Position numbers and translations under genes: made by a program | The notes under the pieces: generated by a model | Databases searched by the model: none | What the model was told of the DNA's origin: nothing | What the model saw: the letters and a program-made list of their open reading frames with translations, nothing else | Origin: JADLCX01 sp964630785 | Lineage (GTDB): Bacteria; Planctomycetota; Phycisphaerae; Phycisphaerales; UBA1924 | DNA: 64,000 nt | Assembly: GCA_964630785.1 (NCBI GenBank) | Contig: CAZVZG010000014.1 | Span: 65,294 to 129,293 of the forward strand | Reading direction: 5' to 3' | Shown here: piece after piece, positions 35,626 to 44,749 of the stretch | Numbering within the stretch: the first letter of the stretch is position 1 | How the letters are laid out: the number at the start of each line of letters is the position of its first letter

Positions 35626-37548
35626 CTATCCGCGGCTCCGCGAACTTGGACGAGCCCCCTGATCGACCGCCGACTTGTGCCGCAAGTCGTCGTCGCCCTT
35701 GCCGTCTCCGAGGATGTTGAACCGGTACAACTGCTGCTCCTGTCGCGGGTAGTACGACACCCCGCTCACGCGATGCGGGTCAAACAGGTACATCTGCACA
35801 TAGTGGTAAAGCGGAATGAGCGGGAAGTCTTCCTCGACGATGATCCGCTCGGCCTCCTCCAGCAGTTTCATCCGCGCCGCGGGGTCGGGCTCCGCGTCGG
35901 CGCGGTCGAGCAGGGACTCGTACCGAGCCGAGAAGTACTTGCGGTCATTGTTCCCGTCGTCCTTGCGGTTGAGGTCGAGAAAGGTCGTCGGGTCTCCGTA
36001 GTCGCCGAACCACCCGCCGCGCCCGATCATGTAGTTCTGGCTCTTCAGATCGTCCTTGAACACCGCGATCTCGCGCGTTGCGAGCACGATGTTGATCCCC
36101 AGGTTCTGCTCCCAGTCCTTGGCCAGCGACTGGGCCACCAGGTCGTGACCGCCGTCCTTGTTGAAGAGCACCTCGACGGTGATGAACCCCTTCCCGCCGG
36201 GGTAGCCGGCCTCGGCCAGCAGCCGCCGCGCCTCCTCCGGGTTGTATCCCAGTCCCTTGGGCGACTCGTACCCGGCGATCGAGCCCGGCGGGATGAGCGT
36301 GCTCGCGACTTCCTCGCCCACCCGACGCACCTGATCGACGATCCTCCGCTTGTCCACCGCCAGCGCGAAGGCCCTGCGCACCCTCGCATCGGCGAAGGGG
36401 TTGTCGCGCCCGTCCCGCAGCCGCGGCGAGCAGTTGAAGTTGAAGAAGTACGTCCCGAACGCCGGGCACGGGCGGATGTTGTTGCGGGGGTCGGGGGGCA
36501 GCCGTCGGTCGATCTGGATCGGGTTGAGCCCTAGCGCCTTGAGCGCGTCGTACTCGGCTTGGTGCTCGCGGTAGAACTGCATCTTCTCGGCGAGCATGTC
36601 GGCGCGGTACGGCGCCGAGACGTCGCTCACCCAGTCGATGCCACCCGAGCGGTACGCCAGCACGCACGCGTTGGGGTCCTCGACGCTCGGCATGGCGATC
36701 GAGTCGATCGCAACGTTGACCTTGTCCCAGTAGAACGGGTTCTTCTCCATCTGCAGGTCGCGTCGGAACCGCCACTGCGTGAGCTGGAATGCGCCGTTGG
36801 ACACCAGCAGCGGCGGCTTGGTCCACCCGAACTGGATGTCCAGCCGCCCGGTCGCACGGTCCGGCGATTCGTACTGGCTGACCAGCGGCGGGTACACCGG
36901 ATAGAACACCGGGAACGCGCACAGGTCGAGGAAGTACGGCACCGGGCGCTCCAGCTCCACTCGGAGCGTCCGGGCGTCCACGGCGCGCAGGCCCACCATC
37001 TCGTCAAACTTTTTCAGTGTTGCTTGCCACAACCTTCCCGCGGCCGTCTCTTCAAGCGGGCGCGAGCCGCTCGCGTCGCCGGGACGCGGCTCGAACCGGG
37101 CCAGTTGTTCCTGCCGCCAGTCGTAGAACGCGCGACCACCGCGGATCTTCTGGAACATCGCCGCGTAGTCGCTAGCCGTGTCGGGCAGCAGGGCCCGCCG
37201 CCAGGAGTACACGAACTGGTCGGCCGTCACCGGCTCGCCGTTGGACCACTTCGCGTCCGTCCGAAGGTGGAAGGTGTAGGCCAGGCGGTCGTCGGAGACC
37301 TCCCAACTCTCGGCCACGCCGGGCAGGGCGCGGTAGTCGGGCGAGAAGACGTCGTTGCGCACAAGCCCCTCGAACAGGCCCCGCGCCACGCGCAGGTCCT
37401 GCATCCACGACATCTTCTGCAGGTCGAGCGTGGTCACGTCGCCGCGGTTGATGAACGTGAAGTCGGCCGGGCGGGCCGGGTGGTCGCCGAACACCGTCAG
37501 CGCGATCGCCGCCAGCAGCACCGCGACCGGGACCAGCATCTTGAGCAT
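35626..37548 (-). CDS. ABC transporter substrate-binding protein, family 5 (OppA/DppA-like)
   Basis: The 640-residue protein has an N-terminal hydrophobic segment (MLKMLVPVAVLLAAIALTVF) without a lipobox cysteine, so it is either a cleaved periplasmic protein or membrane-tethered. Family 5 signatures follow: NRGDVTTLDLQKMSWMQDLR, LFEGLV, PGVAESWEVSDDRLAYTFHL, RTDAKWSNGEPVTADQFVYS, and late RVRRAFALAVDKRRIVDQ. It is about 100 residues longer than typical OppA. It would capture peptides or another ligand and deliver it to the permease encoded directly downstream. No ATPase genes are present in the window. Confidence 0.9.
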   Translation of the reverse strand: MLKMLVPVAVLLAAIALTVFGDHPARPADFTFINRGDVTTLDLQKMSWMQDLRVARGLFEGLVRNDVFSPDYRALPGVAESWEVSDDRLAYTFHLRTDAKWSNGEPVTADQFVYSWRRALLPDTASDYAAMFQKIRGGRAFYDWRQEQLARFEPRPGDASGSRPLEETAAGRLWQATLKKFDEMVGLRAVDARTLRVELERPVPYFLDLCAFPVFYPVYPPLVSQYESPDRATGRLDIQFGWTKPPLLVSNGAFQLTQWRFRRDLQMEKNPFYWDKVNVAIDSIAMPSVEDPNACVLAYRSGGIDWVSDVSAPYRADMLAEKMQFYREHQAEYDALKALGLNPIQIDRRLPPDPRNNIRPCPAFGTYFFNFNCSPRLRDGRDNPFADARVRRAFALAVDKRRIVDQVRRVGEEVASTLIPPGSIAGYESPKGLGYNPEEARRLLAEAGYPGGKGFITVEVLFNKDGGHDLVAQSLAKDWEQNLGINIVLATREIAVFKDDLKSQNYMIGRGGWFGDYGDPTTFLDLNRKDDGNNDRKYFSARYESLLDRADAEPDPAARMKLLEEAERIIVEEDFPLIPLYHYVQMYLFDPHRVSGVSYYPRQEQQLYRFNILGDGKGDDDLRHKSAVDQGARPSSRSRG

Positions 37549-37588
37549 GACGGCAAGGGTAGCGGCGGGGCGTGCCCGCGCGCCGGCG

Positions 37589-38701
37589 TCACTTGGACGA
37601 GTAGCGATCGGCGGGGATGCGGAACGCCCCCGAGGGGTCGGTCAACTTGGCGCGGAACTCGATCGCATCCCTGCGGAACTTGGCGTTGTCGGCCCCGAAC
37701 GACTCGGCCAGCCCGCGACGCACCGGGCGACCGTTGGGGTCGAGCTTGGTGTGCGCGAAGAAGTAGAGATTCTCCGCCTGGGTCAGGACCTGCCTGAGGT
37801 CGCGGAGGCTGTCGCCCTCGGGCGCCTTGGACTCGGCCTGGCGCAGCGCCAGGTTGACCATGTCTCCCGCGACGGCCCCGGCGTCGACGAGCGACTCACG
37901 CCCCAGCGCCGATCGGGTGTCGTTGACCGCGTCGAGCAGGCTGTCGGTCGCGCGGGCGAAGGACGCGATGAACGCCATGGCGTCGGTCGAGCGAGCCTTG
38001 GCCGCGATCGATTCAGAGAGCAGTTTGACAGCGTCCCGGCGCACGCCGGGCAGGGCGTCGGTGTTGGCCTTGATGGCCGAATCGAGGGCGTACACGATGG
38101 CGTCGGCGACGAGCGGGTCCTTCTCCGCGGCGTACGCCATCGCGAGGTCCTTCACCGCCTCGGAGCCGTCGCGGGCCACGATCGCCACCGCGGGAGTGTC
38201 GCCCCGCGCGGTCGCGAAGGTCCGCTCGTACCCCATCGCGGCCGTCAGCCGCACAGCGGGCCGAGCGTCCTTGATGGCCGCCGCGAGCACAGCCGCCGAA
38301 TCGTGCGTGGCCAACTCGCCCGCGATCCGCACCGCGTTGACGGCGACGTCCTCGCTCTTGTTGGTCGTCAGCGGCTGCACGATCGGCAGCAGTTGCTTGG
38401 CGTACTCCAGCCGAAAGGCCTGGGCCACGGCGGAGGAGTGCAGCGGGCGGAGCAACACCTTGCGGGCGCCGCTGACCGCGTCGTAGTCTCCGGTGAGCCC
38501 GGCCTTGTTGGCCTCGACGTACTGAGTGACCTGCGAACGGTCGTCGGCGCTGAGCACGCCGTTGGGCGGGTTGACGATGCTGTCGGGCAGGGCGAGCTGG
38601 CCCAGGGCGGGTGAGCAGACCCCTCCCCCGGCGAGTGCGATGAAGCCCGCGGCGATCACAGCCGAGGTGCGCGAGCCGAGGGCGAAGCGGAAGAGCGTCA
38701 T
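37589..38701 (-). CDS. Secreted HEAT-repeat-like protein
   Basis: The 370-residue protein has a signal peptide (MTLFRFALGSRTSAVIAAGF, cleavage near ALGQLA). The mature part is helical and repetitive: SEDVAVNAVRIAGELATHDS, AAIKDARPAVRLTAAMGYER and DPLVADAIVYALDSAIKANT are alpha-helical pairs of HEAT/ARM type, a fold for protein-protein contact. No catalytic motif is visible. It lies 40 bp upstream of the binding-protein gene on the same strand and 115 bp downstream of the polyglycine lipoprotein gene. The role is unknown; periplasmic scaffold is a reasonable reading of the fold. Confidence 0.7.
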   Translation of the reverse strand: MTLFRFALGSRTSAVIAAGFIALAGGGVCSPALGQLALPDSIVNPPNGVLSADDRSQVTQYVEANKAGLTGDYDAVSGARKVLLRPLHSSAVAQAFRLEYAKQLLPIVQPLTTNKSEDVAVNAVRIAGELATHDSAAVLAAAIKDARPAVRLTAAMGYERTFATARGDTPAVAIVARDGSEAVKDLAMAYAAEKDPLVADAIVYALDSAIKANTDALPGVRRDAVKLLSESIAAKARSTDAMAFIASFARATDSLLDAVNDTRSALGRESLVDAGAVAGDMVNLALRQAESKAPEGDSLRDLRQVLTQAENLYFFAHTKLDPNGRPVRRGLAESFGADNAKFRRDAIEFRAKLTDPSGAFRIPADRYSSK

Positions 38702-38816
38702 ACGCGTTGCACGATCCGTTGGGAGGGAACCCGGCCCTGATTGGTCACAGAGCCCCGATCAATCCCCGTCCCAGAGCGGATCGGGGCAGAAAAGCTAGTC
38801 GTGGCTACCCGCTGAA

Positions 38817-40877
38817 TCAACCGCCGCCGCCGCCACCACCACTACCCCCGCCCCCCCCACCGCCGCCCGGGGTCATCGACTTCATGCCCTCGGCGAACGC
38901 GCCCAGCAGATCGTCGGCCGTCGCGAGCTTGCCGGATTCCAGCTTGCCGCGAAGGTCGTCGCAGAGCCCGCCAAACTTCGAGATCGTCGGCGCAAGCATC
39001 GCGGCGCCCGCGAGGTCGTCCTTCGCAGGCACCGCCCACCAGCGGCCGTCGACCTTGCGAACCGCCTGCGGCTTGTCCGGGCTGTCGGGGTCGTCGTAGA
39101 CCGACCCCTCCGTGGCGCTCTTGACCTCGATACGGACCTTCGCCGGGTCCAGGCGGGCCTGGCGGAACTCATCGATCACTTTCGGGCCCGCGAACATCTG
39201 GATGCCCATGGCCATCGCCTGCACCTCGGGTGACTTGGATTCGGCCGCGAGGCCGGCCAGGTCCTTGCCGAACTTGGCCTTCGCCGCATCGTTGAGCTTG
39301 ACGATCGAACCCAATCCGCCCAGCATCGACTCGGCCACCTTCTTCTGCCCTTCGTCCTCGAAAATCGTGCGATCGATCATCACCTCGAACTTGTTGTCCT
39401 GGAGATCGGCTCGCACTTCCTGAACAAACTGCCTGATCTCGGCCTCCACCGCGGCCTTGTCAAAGTCGGCGGCCGCGGCGGACTTGTCGCTCGGCGCGCC
39501 GGCCGAAGAATCGGCGGGGTGCTCAACCGGCTGCTCGGCAGGAGGCGCGACAGGCGAGGCCTCCTCGCTCACCAGTTTCTTGATCTGCTTGGTCAGCAGA
39601 TCGATGCGCTCTTTCGCCTCGGCGTTCCCGCCGGCCGATTCATACATCGTGATCGCGTTCTTGTACGCGTCCTCCGCGGCCGTGACAGCCTCGGTGTGGG
39701 CCTGGGCCGCGGCCGTCGCAGCCTCCGCCGACACCGCCGGATGGCCGGCGCTCTGCATTGACTTGAGCAGGGCCGCGTACGCGCCAAGCCCGCGTGCCTT
39801 CGCGGCCAGCACGTCGCCCAGCGATTGCTGAAGGTGCCCGGACATCACCGGCCCGACGCCCCGACCGTTGGCCCCGCCTCCCGGCACGCTCGATTTGCGG
39901 GCCGCGTTGACCGCCGCGCCGTACAGGCGTGCCGCCTCCTCCGTGGGCGCCGCGATACCGGAGCGTGTGGCGTCGAGTTCCTTGAGCAGATCGGCGACGC
40001 GCGCCGACGCGCCGTCGGCCTCTTTGGCAGCGTCGGCGGCCTGGGCCTTGCTCGCGTCGGCCCGGGCGATCAGGGCCTTCTTGGCGTCGCGCAGCAACTG
40101 CACTTGGCGGTTGAGTTTCTCGATGGCGTTCTGGAGCGTTCCCACCACGGGCGACTGGCTGGCGGCCACGGCGTCGAGCTCGGCGGCCTGCTTTTCGTAC
40201 TCGTCACCCTGACGGCGCACCGTCATAGCCTGCTCGAACGCCGCGGCCCGCTGCGTCTGGCTCGCGCTGGCGACGCCGGCGCGAATCGACGCTTCCTGGG
40301 CCCGGTACTGCTCAGCCTGGGCCCGCGCCTGGGCGGCCTTGGCCTGGGTCTGTTCGACCAGTGTGACCTGCGCCTGCTTGGCCTCCGCAGCGCGGCCGGC
40401 CTCGGCCTCGCGTTGACGGATCTCCTCGTCGAGTTTGGCCAGTTCGGGCGTCGGGTCGTAGGCCTGGAGCGACTGGGCGATCGAGCGCTGGCTCTGCCAC
40501 TGCTCCAGCGCGGCGCGGATGCCCCTGGTCTCGAGCAGGGCCGCACGCTCCACGTCTCCGGCTTCCGCGGCGGCGATCTCGCCCAGGCCGCCCTGAGCCT
40601 CGGCCAGCAAGGTGTTGGCCGCCGCCGAGTTGGTGCTGCCGCCCGCGTCCGCGATCGGCTTGACGGCTTTGACCACGCTCTGGTACCGCGCCTTTCGGTC
40701 GCTGACCGACGGGAGCGGCTCGCTGCCCGAGACACCCATTCCGTGCAGCGTGACCGAAGCGTTCTTGATCGCCTGCTGCTCGGCGGTCGTGCCGCCGCAA
40801 CCGGACAAGAACGCCGTCGCGATCGCGGCGGCGAGGATCAAGGCGGGTGCAACAGGCCGGGTGAATCGTGGGCTCAT
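38817..40877 (-). CDS. Lipoprotein with long coiled coil and polyglycine C-terminus
   Basis: The 686-residue protein starts at ATG 40877; an upstream open stretch lacks coding character. The lipobox LSGC follows MSPRFTRPVAPALILAAAIA and TAF, so it should be lipid-anchored. Residues about 80-300 are a heptad-rich, Ala/Glu/Gln-rich coiled coil (for example AAEAKQAQVTLVEQTQAKAA). A linker AAPTEEAARLYGAAVNAA and a second helical region follow, then a globular part with KVDGRWWAVPAKDDL. The end is TPGGGGGGGGSGGGGGGG, a low-complexity tail made by a G-rich DNA tract. I do not recognise a family. It might span the periplasm. The gene upstream also ends in a glycine run. Confidence 0.7.
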   Translation of the reverse strand: MSPRFTRPVAPALILAAAIATAFLSGCGGTTAEQQAIKNASVTLHGMGVSGSEPLPSVSDRKARYQSVVKAVKPIADAGGSTNSAAANTLLAEAQGGLGEIAAAEAGDVERAALLETRGIRAALEQWQSQRSIAQSLQAYDPTPELAKLDEEIRQREAEAGRAAEAKQAQVTLVEQTQAKAAQARAQAEQYRAQEASIRAGVASASQTQRAAAFEQAMTVRRQGDEYEKQAAELDAVAASQSPVVGTLQNAIEKLNRQVQLLRDAKKALIARADASKAQAADAAKEADGASARVADLLKELDATRSGIAAPTEEAARLYGAAVNAARKSSVPGGGANGRGVGPVMSGHLQQSLGDVLAAKARGLGAYAALLKSMQSAGHPAVSAEAATAAAQAHTEAVTAAEDAYKNAITMYESAGGNAEAKERIDLLTKQIKKLVSEEASPVAPPAEQPVEHPADSSAGAPSDKSAAAADFDKAAVEAEIRQFVQEVRADLQDNKFEVMIDRTIFEDEGQKKVAESMLGGLGSIVKLNDAAKAKFGKDLAGLAAESKSPEVQAMAMGIQMFAGPKVIDEFRQARLDPAKVRIEVKSATEGSVYDDPDSPDKPQAVRKVDGRWWAVPAKDDLAGAAMLAPTISKFGGLCDDLRGKLESGKLATADDLLGAFAEGMKSMTPGGGGGGGGSGGGGGGG

Positions 40878-41082
40878 GCTGAAACGATCCTGACGGCGAC
40901 ACGGGCGAGGCCGGCCGCGGTTGACGAGGCGACAAGACGCATCGGTCCCTGCCGAAGCGCCCCGTTCACGGCCGCCGAACAATGTCCAAATCGACGCGGT
41001 CGCGGCGTGGGGCACCACTGTACCAACATCCGCGATGCCGCGCGGGCGGGAATGGCGGACGGTTGTGGCCGTCGATCCGCCG

Positions 41083-42516
41083 CTAACGCGGCACCGGTTC
41101 CCCCCCTCCCCCCCCACCCGCCGGGCCCGCGGACGCCGCGCCGGCACCCGCTTGACCTGCGCCGGGTGCAACGAGCGGAGCGGGCGGTTCAAACGGCCTC
41201 AGCGGCGTGTACGTGACGGGATAGGTGGGGCGTGGCCGGTACATCGAGTTGATCCACTCCACCGCCTTCTTGAACAGCCGATCGTCGGTCGAATGGAACT
41301 CCGGCTTCCAGACGTCTCCGCCGCCGGTCCGCGGCCCCTCTGGGCCGTCCCGCGGCACCACGGGGTGAGGGAACAGGCTGTCCTCGCGGGGCAGGCCGAT
41401 TTGCAGCAACGGGGAGCGCTCGGGACGGTCCCAATCGATGAGCGGCACGCCATAGGACCCGTGCCGCTCACCCGATGCGGATGCCGGCCCGACATCGGTA
41501 CCGATGCGCGTGCGGAAGCGGTCGAGAATGAGCAGGTTCGTGAACACCGCCTGATCAGAGTTGGGACGGCGGTTGTACAGCACCAGGCGACCGGCCTCGA
41601 GCCCGCCGTGACACTGGTTCGTCGCGCACGACATCAGCCACGTCCGCTCCACGTCGTCGCGGAACATACGGATCGACGCGGGCAGGTCGATGACGTCCAC
41701 GTCCTTGTAAAACTCCCTGGCCTGGAGCTTGAACATCAGGTCGAGGATTTCCAGAGGTGGGCGGCGAAGGACGGCCTCCCGCCCCTCTCGCGTGATCGGG
41801 ATCAGCGGGTTGCCCGAGCGAGAGTCGAGCATCCGCTTGGCGACCTCGCGGGGAATCACCACGTGCGGCCGGGTCGCCAGGTCGATCTCGTACACCTTGA
41901 TGAGGTTGATGTCGTCCCGGGTCAGCAGCGGAAAATCGGTCGGCTTGGGGCCCGGAGGGTTGGCCGATTCCGGCGCGGATTTGCCCTTTTCGGGCGTGGC
42001 GGCGGCGCCGCCACGCGCCTGCAAAATCAGTTGCTGCTCGACGATGCTCTTGAGCCGCAACGCCTCGCCGTTGGTCGCGTCCAGTGAAAGCGCTCGCTCG
42101 ATCTCGCTCAGCGCCAGCGCGTACTGCTCGCGGGATTGCAGCCACCGGGCCAGCCGGACGATATCCTCCGGATCGTTCCCGATCGACTTGCGCAGGTCCT
42201 GATACCGCTCCATGATCGGCGGCAGCACGTCGTACCGCTGGACCGAATCCATCGGGAGGCGCGTGTTGATGCTCGCAACCCGCATCACGATTTCCTTGTC
42301 GTCGGCGCTGACGAGCAAGCCGGTGACGCGCTGCCCGGTCTTCAAATAGACGGTGACCTCGGGCAACTCCGCCGGCTTGCCGGGCTGGGCGGCGGCGCCC
42401 GCCGGTGGCGGAGCTTCGGGATCAGCCGCGCGAGCCGACGACACCGCCGCGCCCGCGGCGAACACCACCGCCAAGAGCGAGACCGACCATCGACGTGCAT
42501 TGCGCGGGCGCTTCAT
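41083..42516 (-). CDS. Secreted protein with cytochrome-like CxxxxCH motif and Gly-rich tail
   Basis: The 477-residue protein has a signal peptide (RRWSVSLLAVVFAAGAAVSS, cut near ARAADPE). Residues 53-95 form a small beta-rich segment (VTVYLKTGQRVTGLLVSADD). Residues 110-165 look like one or two TPR-type helical pairs (QYALALSEIERALSLDATNG). A single haem-c-like motif C297-ATNQ-C302-H303 (SCATNQCHGG) follows: it has four spacer residues instead of two, as in some planctomycete cytochromes. A distal methionine ligand is not obvious. The C-terminus is proline/glycine-rich and ends in a GGGGGG run. It may carry electrons or just bind a metal. The role is unknown. Confidence 0.65.
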   Translation of the reverse strand: MKRPRNARRWSVSLLAVVFAAGAAVSSARAADPEAPPPAGAAAQPGKPAELPEVTVYLKTGQRVTGLLVSADDKEIVMRVASINTRLPMDSVQRYDVLPPIMERYQDLRKSIGNDPEDIVRLARWLQSREQYALALSEIERALSLDATNGEALRLKSIVEQQLILQARGGAAATPEKGKSAPESANPPGPKPTDFPLLTRDDINLIKVYEIDLATRPHVVIPREVAKRMLDSRSGNPLIPITREGREAVLRRPPLEILDLMFKLQAREFYKDVDVIDLPASIRMFRDDVERTWLMSCATNQCHGGLEAGRLVLYNRRPNSDQAVFTNLLILDRFRTRIGTDVGPASASGERHGSYGVPLIDWDRPERSPLLQIGLPREDSLFPHPVVPRDGPEGPRTGGGDVWKPEFHSTDDRLFKKAVEWINSMYRPRPTYPVTYTPLRPFEPPAPLVAPGAGQAGAGAASAGPAGGGGGGEPVPR

Positions 42517-42742
42517 TGCGGGGATTGTCCGGCCGGGGCCGCGGACTGTCCAGCGGCGGGCACGCCACGCGGCCTTGCCGCGCAGTCGGTCGCCGACAAC
42601 GGGCTATCCGCTGGACGGGACCGCCGGGTTCCCGTCATCGCTCGCGTGTACGCCCCCCACTCCCCCGCGTACACCACCGAATACCGCTCCGGCTTCCCGT
42701 CCCTCGCGACCACCTCGTGCAGGCTTCGGTGCCCGCGGCCCT

Positions 42743-43483
42743 TCAACTGCTTCCTTTGCGCATCTGTTCGATCCCCTCGGGGAACGGGTAGCTGGGGAAC
42801 ACGCCCACGTGTCCGAACCGCCAGTGCCCGGGCGCCGGGTACACGTCGCCGCGGAAGCCGGCGTTGTACATCGCCCGCAGCACCGACTCGAAGCTCGGCT
42901 CCTGACCGTCGGGCCCCTGAAGGCGGTTGGCTCGCGCGTTGAGGAAGCTCACGCTCGCGACGGGCAGTCGCTCCTTGCGCCCCCGCAGCATCTTGACCAC
43001 GGTCGCGAACCCGCGCGAGAGGTCCTCGGGCGTGAAGTGGTCGCGCCCGTGCGGGCGCAGCAGCGCGAGGATGAGCAGGCTGTCCAGGTCGTACTTGAGC
43101 ACGTACGGCTCGCGGTCGCGGGCCGCGTGGATGCTCACCGACTCGTGGAACATCTTGGCGAAACTGGTCACGCCGCGGGCGGTCCACTGGCTGGTGTGGA
43201 TGAGGTCCACGAGCTGGGCGATGATGCCGTGGGAGTTGTCGCTGTCGTTGACGCCGCAGACCACGGCGCGGTATCGCCCGTCGAGCACGTCGCGGAGCAT
43301 GTCCTGCCCCCACATGATGCGGACGCGCTCGAACGCGCCGGGCCCTACGCCCGCCCCGATGGGCCCCGAGGGCAGCAGGTTCACGCGATCGGGGAACTTC
43401 TCGCTCCCGAGCAGGAGGTCGGCCTCATCGTCGTAGAGTCGGCCTTCGGCCTGCGTCGGGGCGGAGCGGTTGATCGATGACAT
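42743..43483 (-). CDS. Conserved hypothetical protein, 246 aa
   Basis: The start ATG 43483 (MSSINRSAPTQAEGRLYDDE) is chosen because CGGAGC lies upstream; the frame extends 13 codons further without a signal. No signal peptide or helix is visible, so the protein is cytosolic. Features include GPGAFERVRIMWGQDMLRDV, VVCGVNDSDNSHGIIAQLVD and LVDLIHTSQWTARGVTSFAK, all looking like an ordered alpha/beta fold. I do not recognise a family or catalytic motif. The gene lies between the cytochrome-like gene and infC on the same strand. Confidence 0.65.
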   Translation of the reverse strand: MSSINRSAPTQAEGRLYDDEADLLLGSEKFPDRVNLLPSGPIGAGVGPGAFERVRIMWGQDMLRDVLDGRYRAVVCGVNDSDNSHGIIAQLVDLIHTSQWTARGVTSFAKMFHESVSIHAARDREPYVLKYDLDSLLILALLRPHGRDHFTPEDLSRGFATVVKMLRGRKERLPVASVSFLNARANRLQGPDGQEPSFESVLRAMYNAGFRGDVYPAPGHWRFGHVGVFPSYPFPEGIEQMRKGSS

Positions 43484-43576
43484 CGGATGAGCTCCGAGTA
43501 AGGAGTGAAGCGGCCTCGCCATCGTAAGCCGACGGGCGCGCGCCGGCCCCTCCTCGCCGGTCCCGACCCGACGCCG

Positions 43577-44290
<714 letters not shown>

Positions 44291-44749
44291 GGCTCAGACT
44301 CCTGGGGTTCTACGGTCCTGCGCCGGAACAGCCACCGTGCACGCACCGCGCGTGCCGACGCTCCGGCGATCGGTCGTCACAAGATCGACAAGGCTTGACG
44401 GGAGGACCGGCCTCATGCGCGGCGGCCGAGAACGACGCCGCGAGCTTTAGACTTGCTGATGCTGGTCACCAGATCGCGACTCCCGTGCAATGGGCGGGGC
44501 GAACATCGCCCCGCTCTCCGAACAAACACTAACCCCGGTTCTCACCCGGAGCAAGCCCGAACCGCGGCCCGACAAACAATTTCCGATGTCTCCGCAAGGA
44601 CACCGCCCTGGGCGCCCTTGTGGTGCGAAGACCCACCTCGCTCCGCACGGCTTTCCCGGTCAGCGCACCGGTCAAGCCGTGGCACCCCTCTTTTTCCCCC
44701 TCCCCCCCCCCCTTCTCCCCACTACAGGTGGCTCTTGCAAGGCGGCGCT
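44291..44749. other. Gap between infC and kinase gene, 459 bp
   Basis: No gene is seen. The infC leader with its AGGAG site is at 44,291-44,303. Around 44,690-44,725 the plus strand has a pyrimidine tract with runs of five or more C. On the minus strand this is a purine/G-rich stretch just after the kinase stop (44750), able in principle to form a G-quadruplex. Confidence 0.55.

Noticed and set aside
37340..37560. Lipobox in the binding protein
   Set aside because: The N-terminal hydrophobic segment has no Cys after it, so it is not a lipoprotein.
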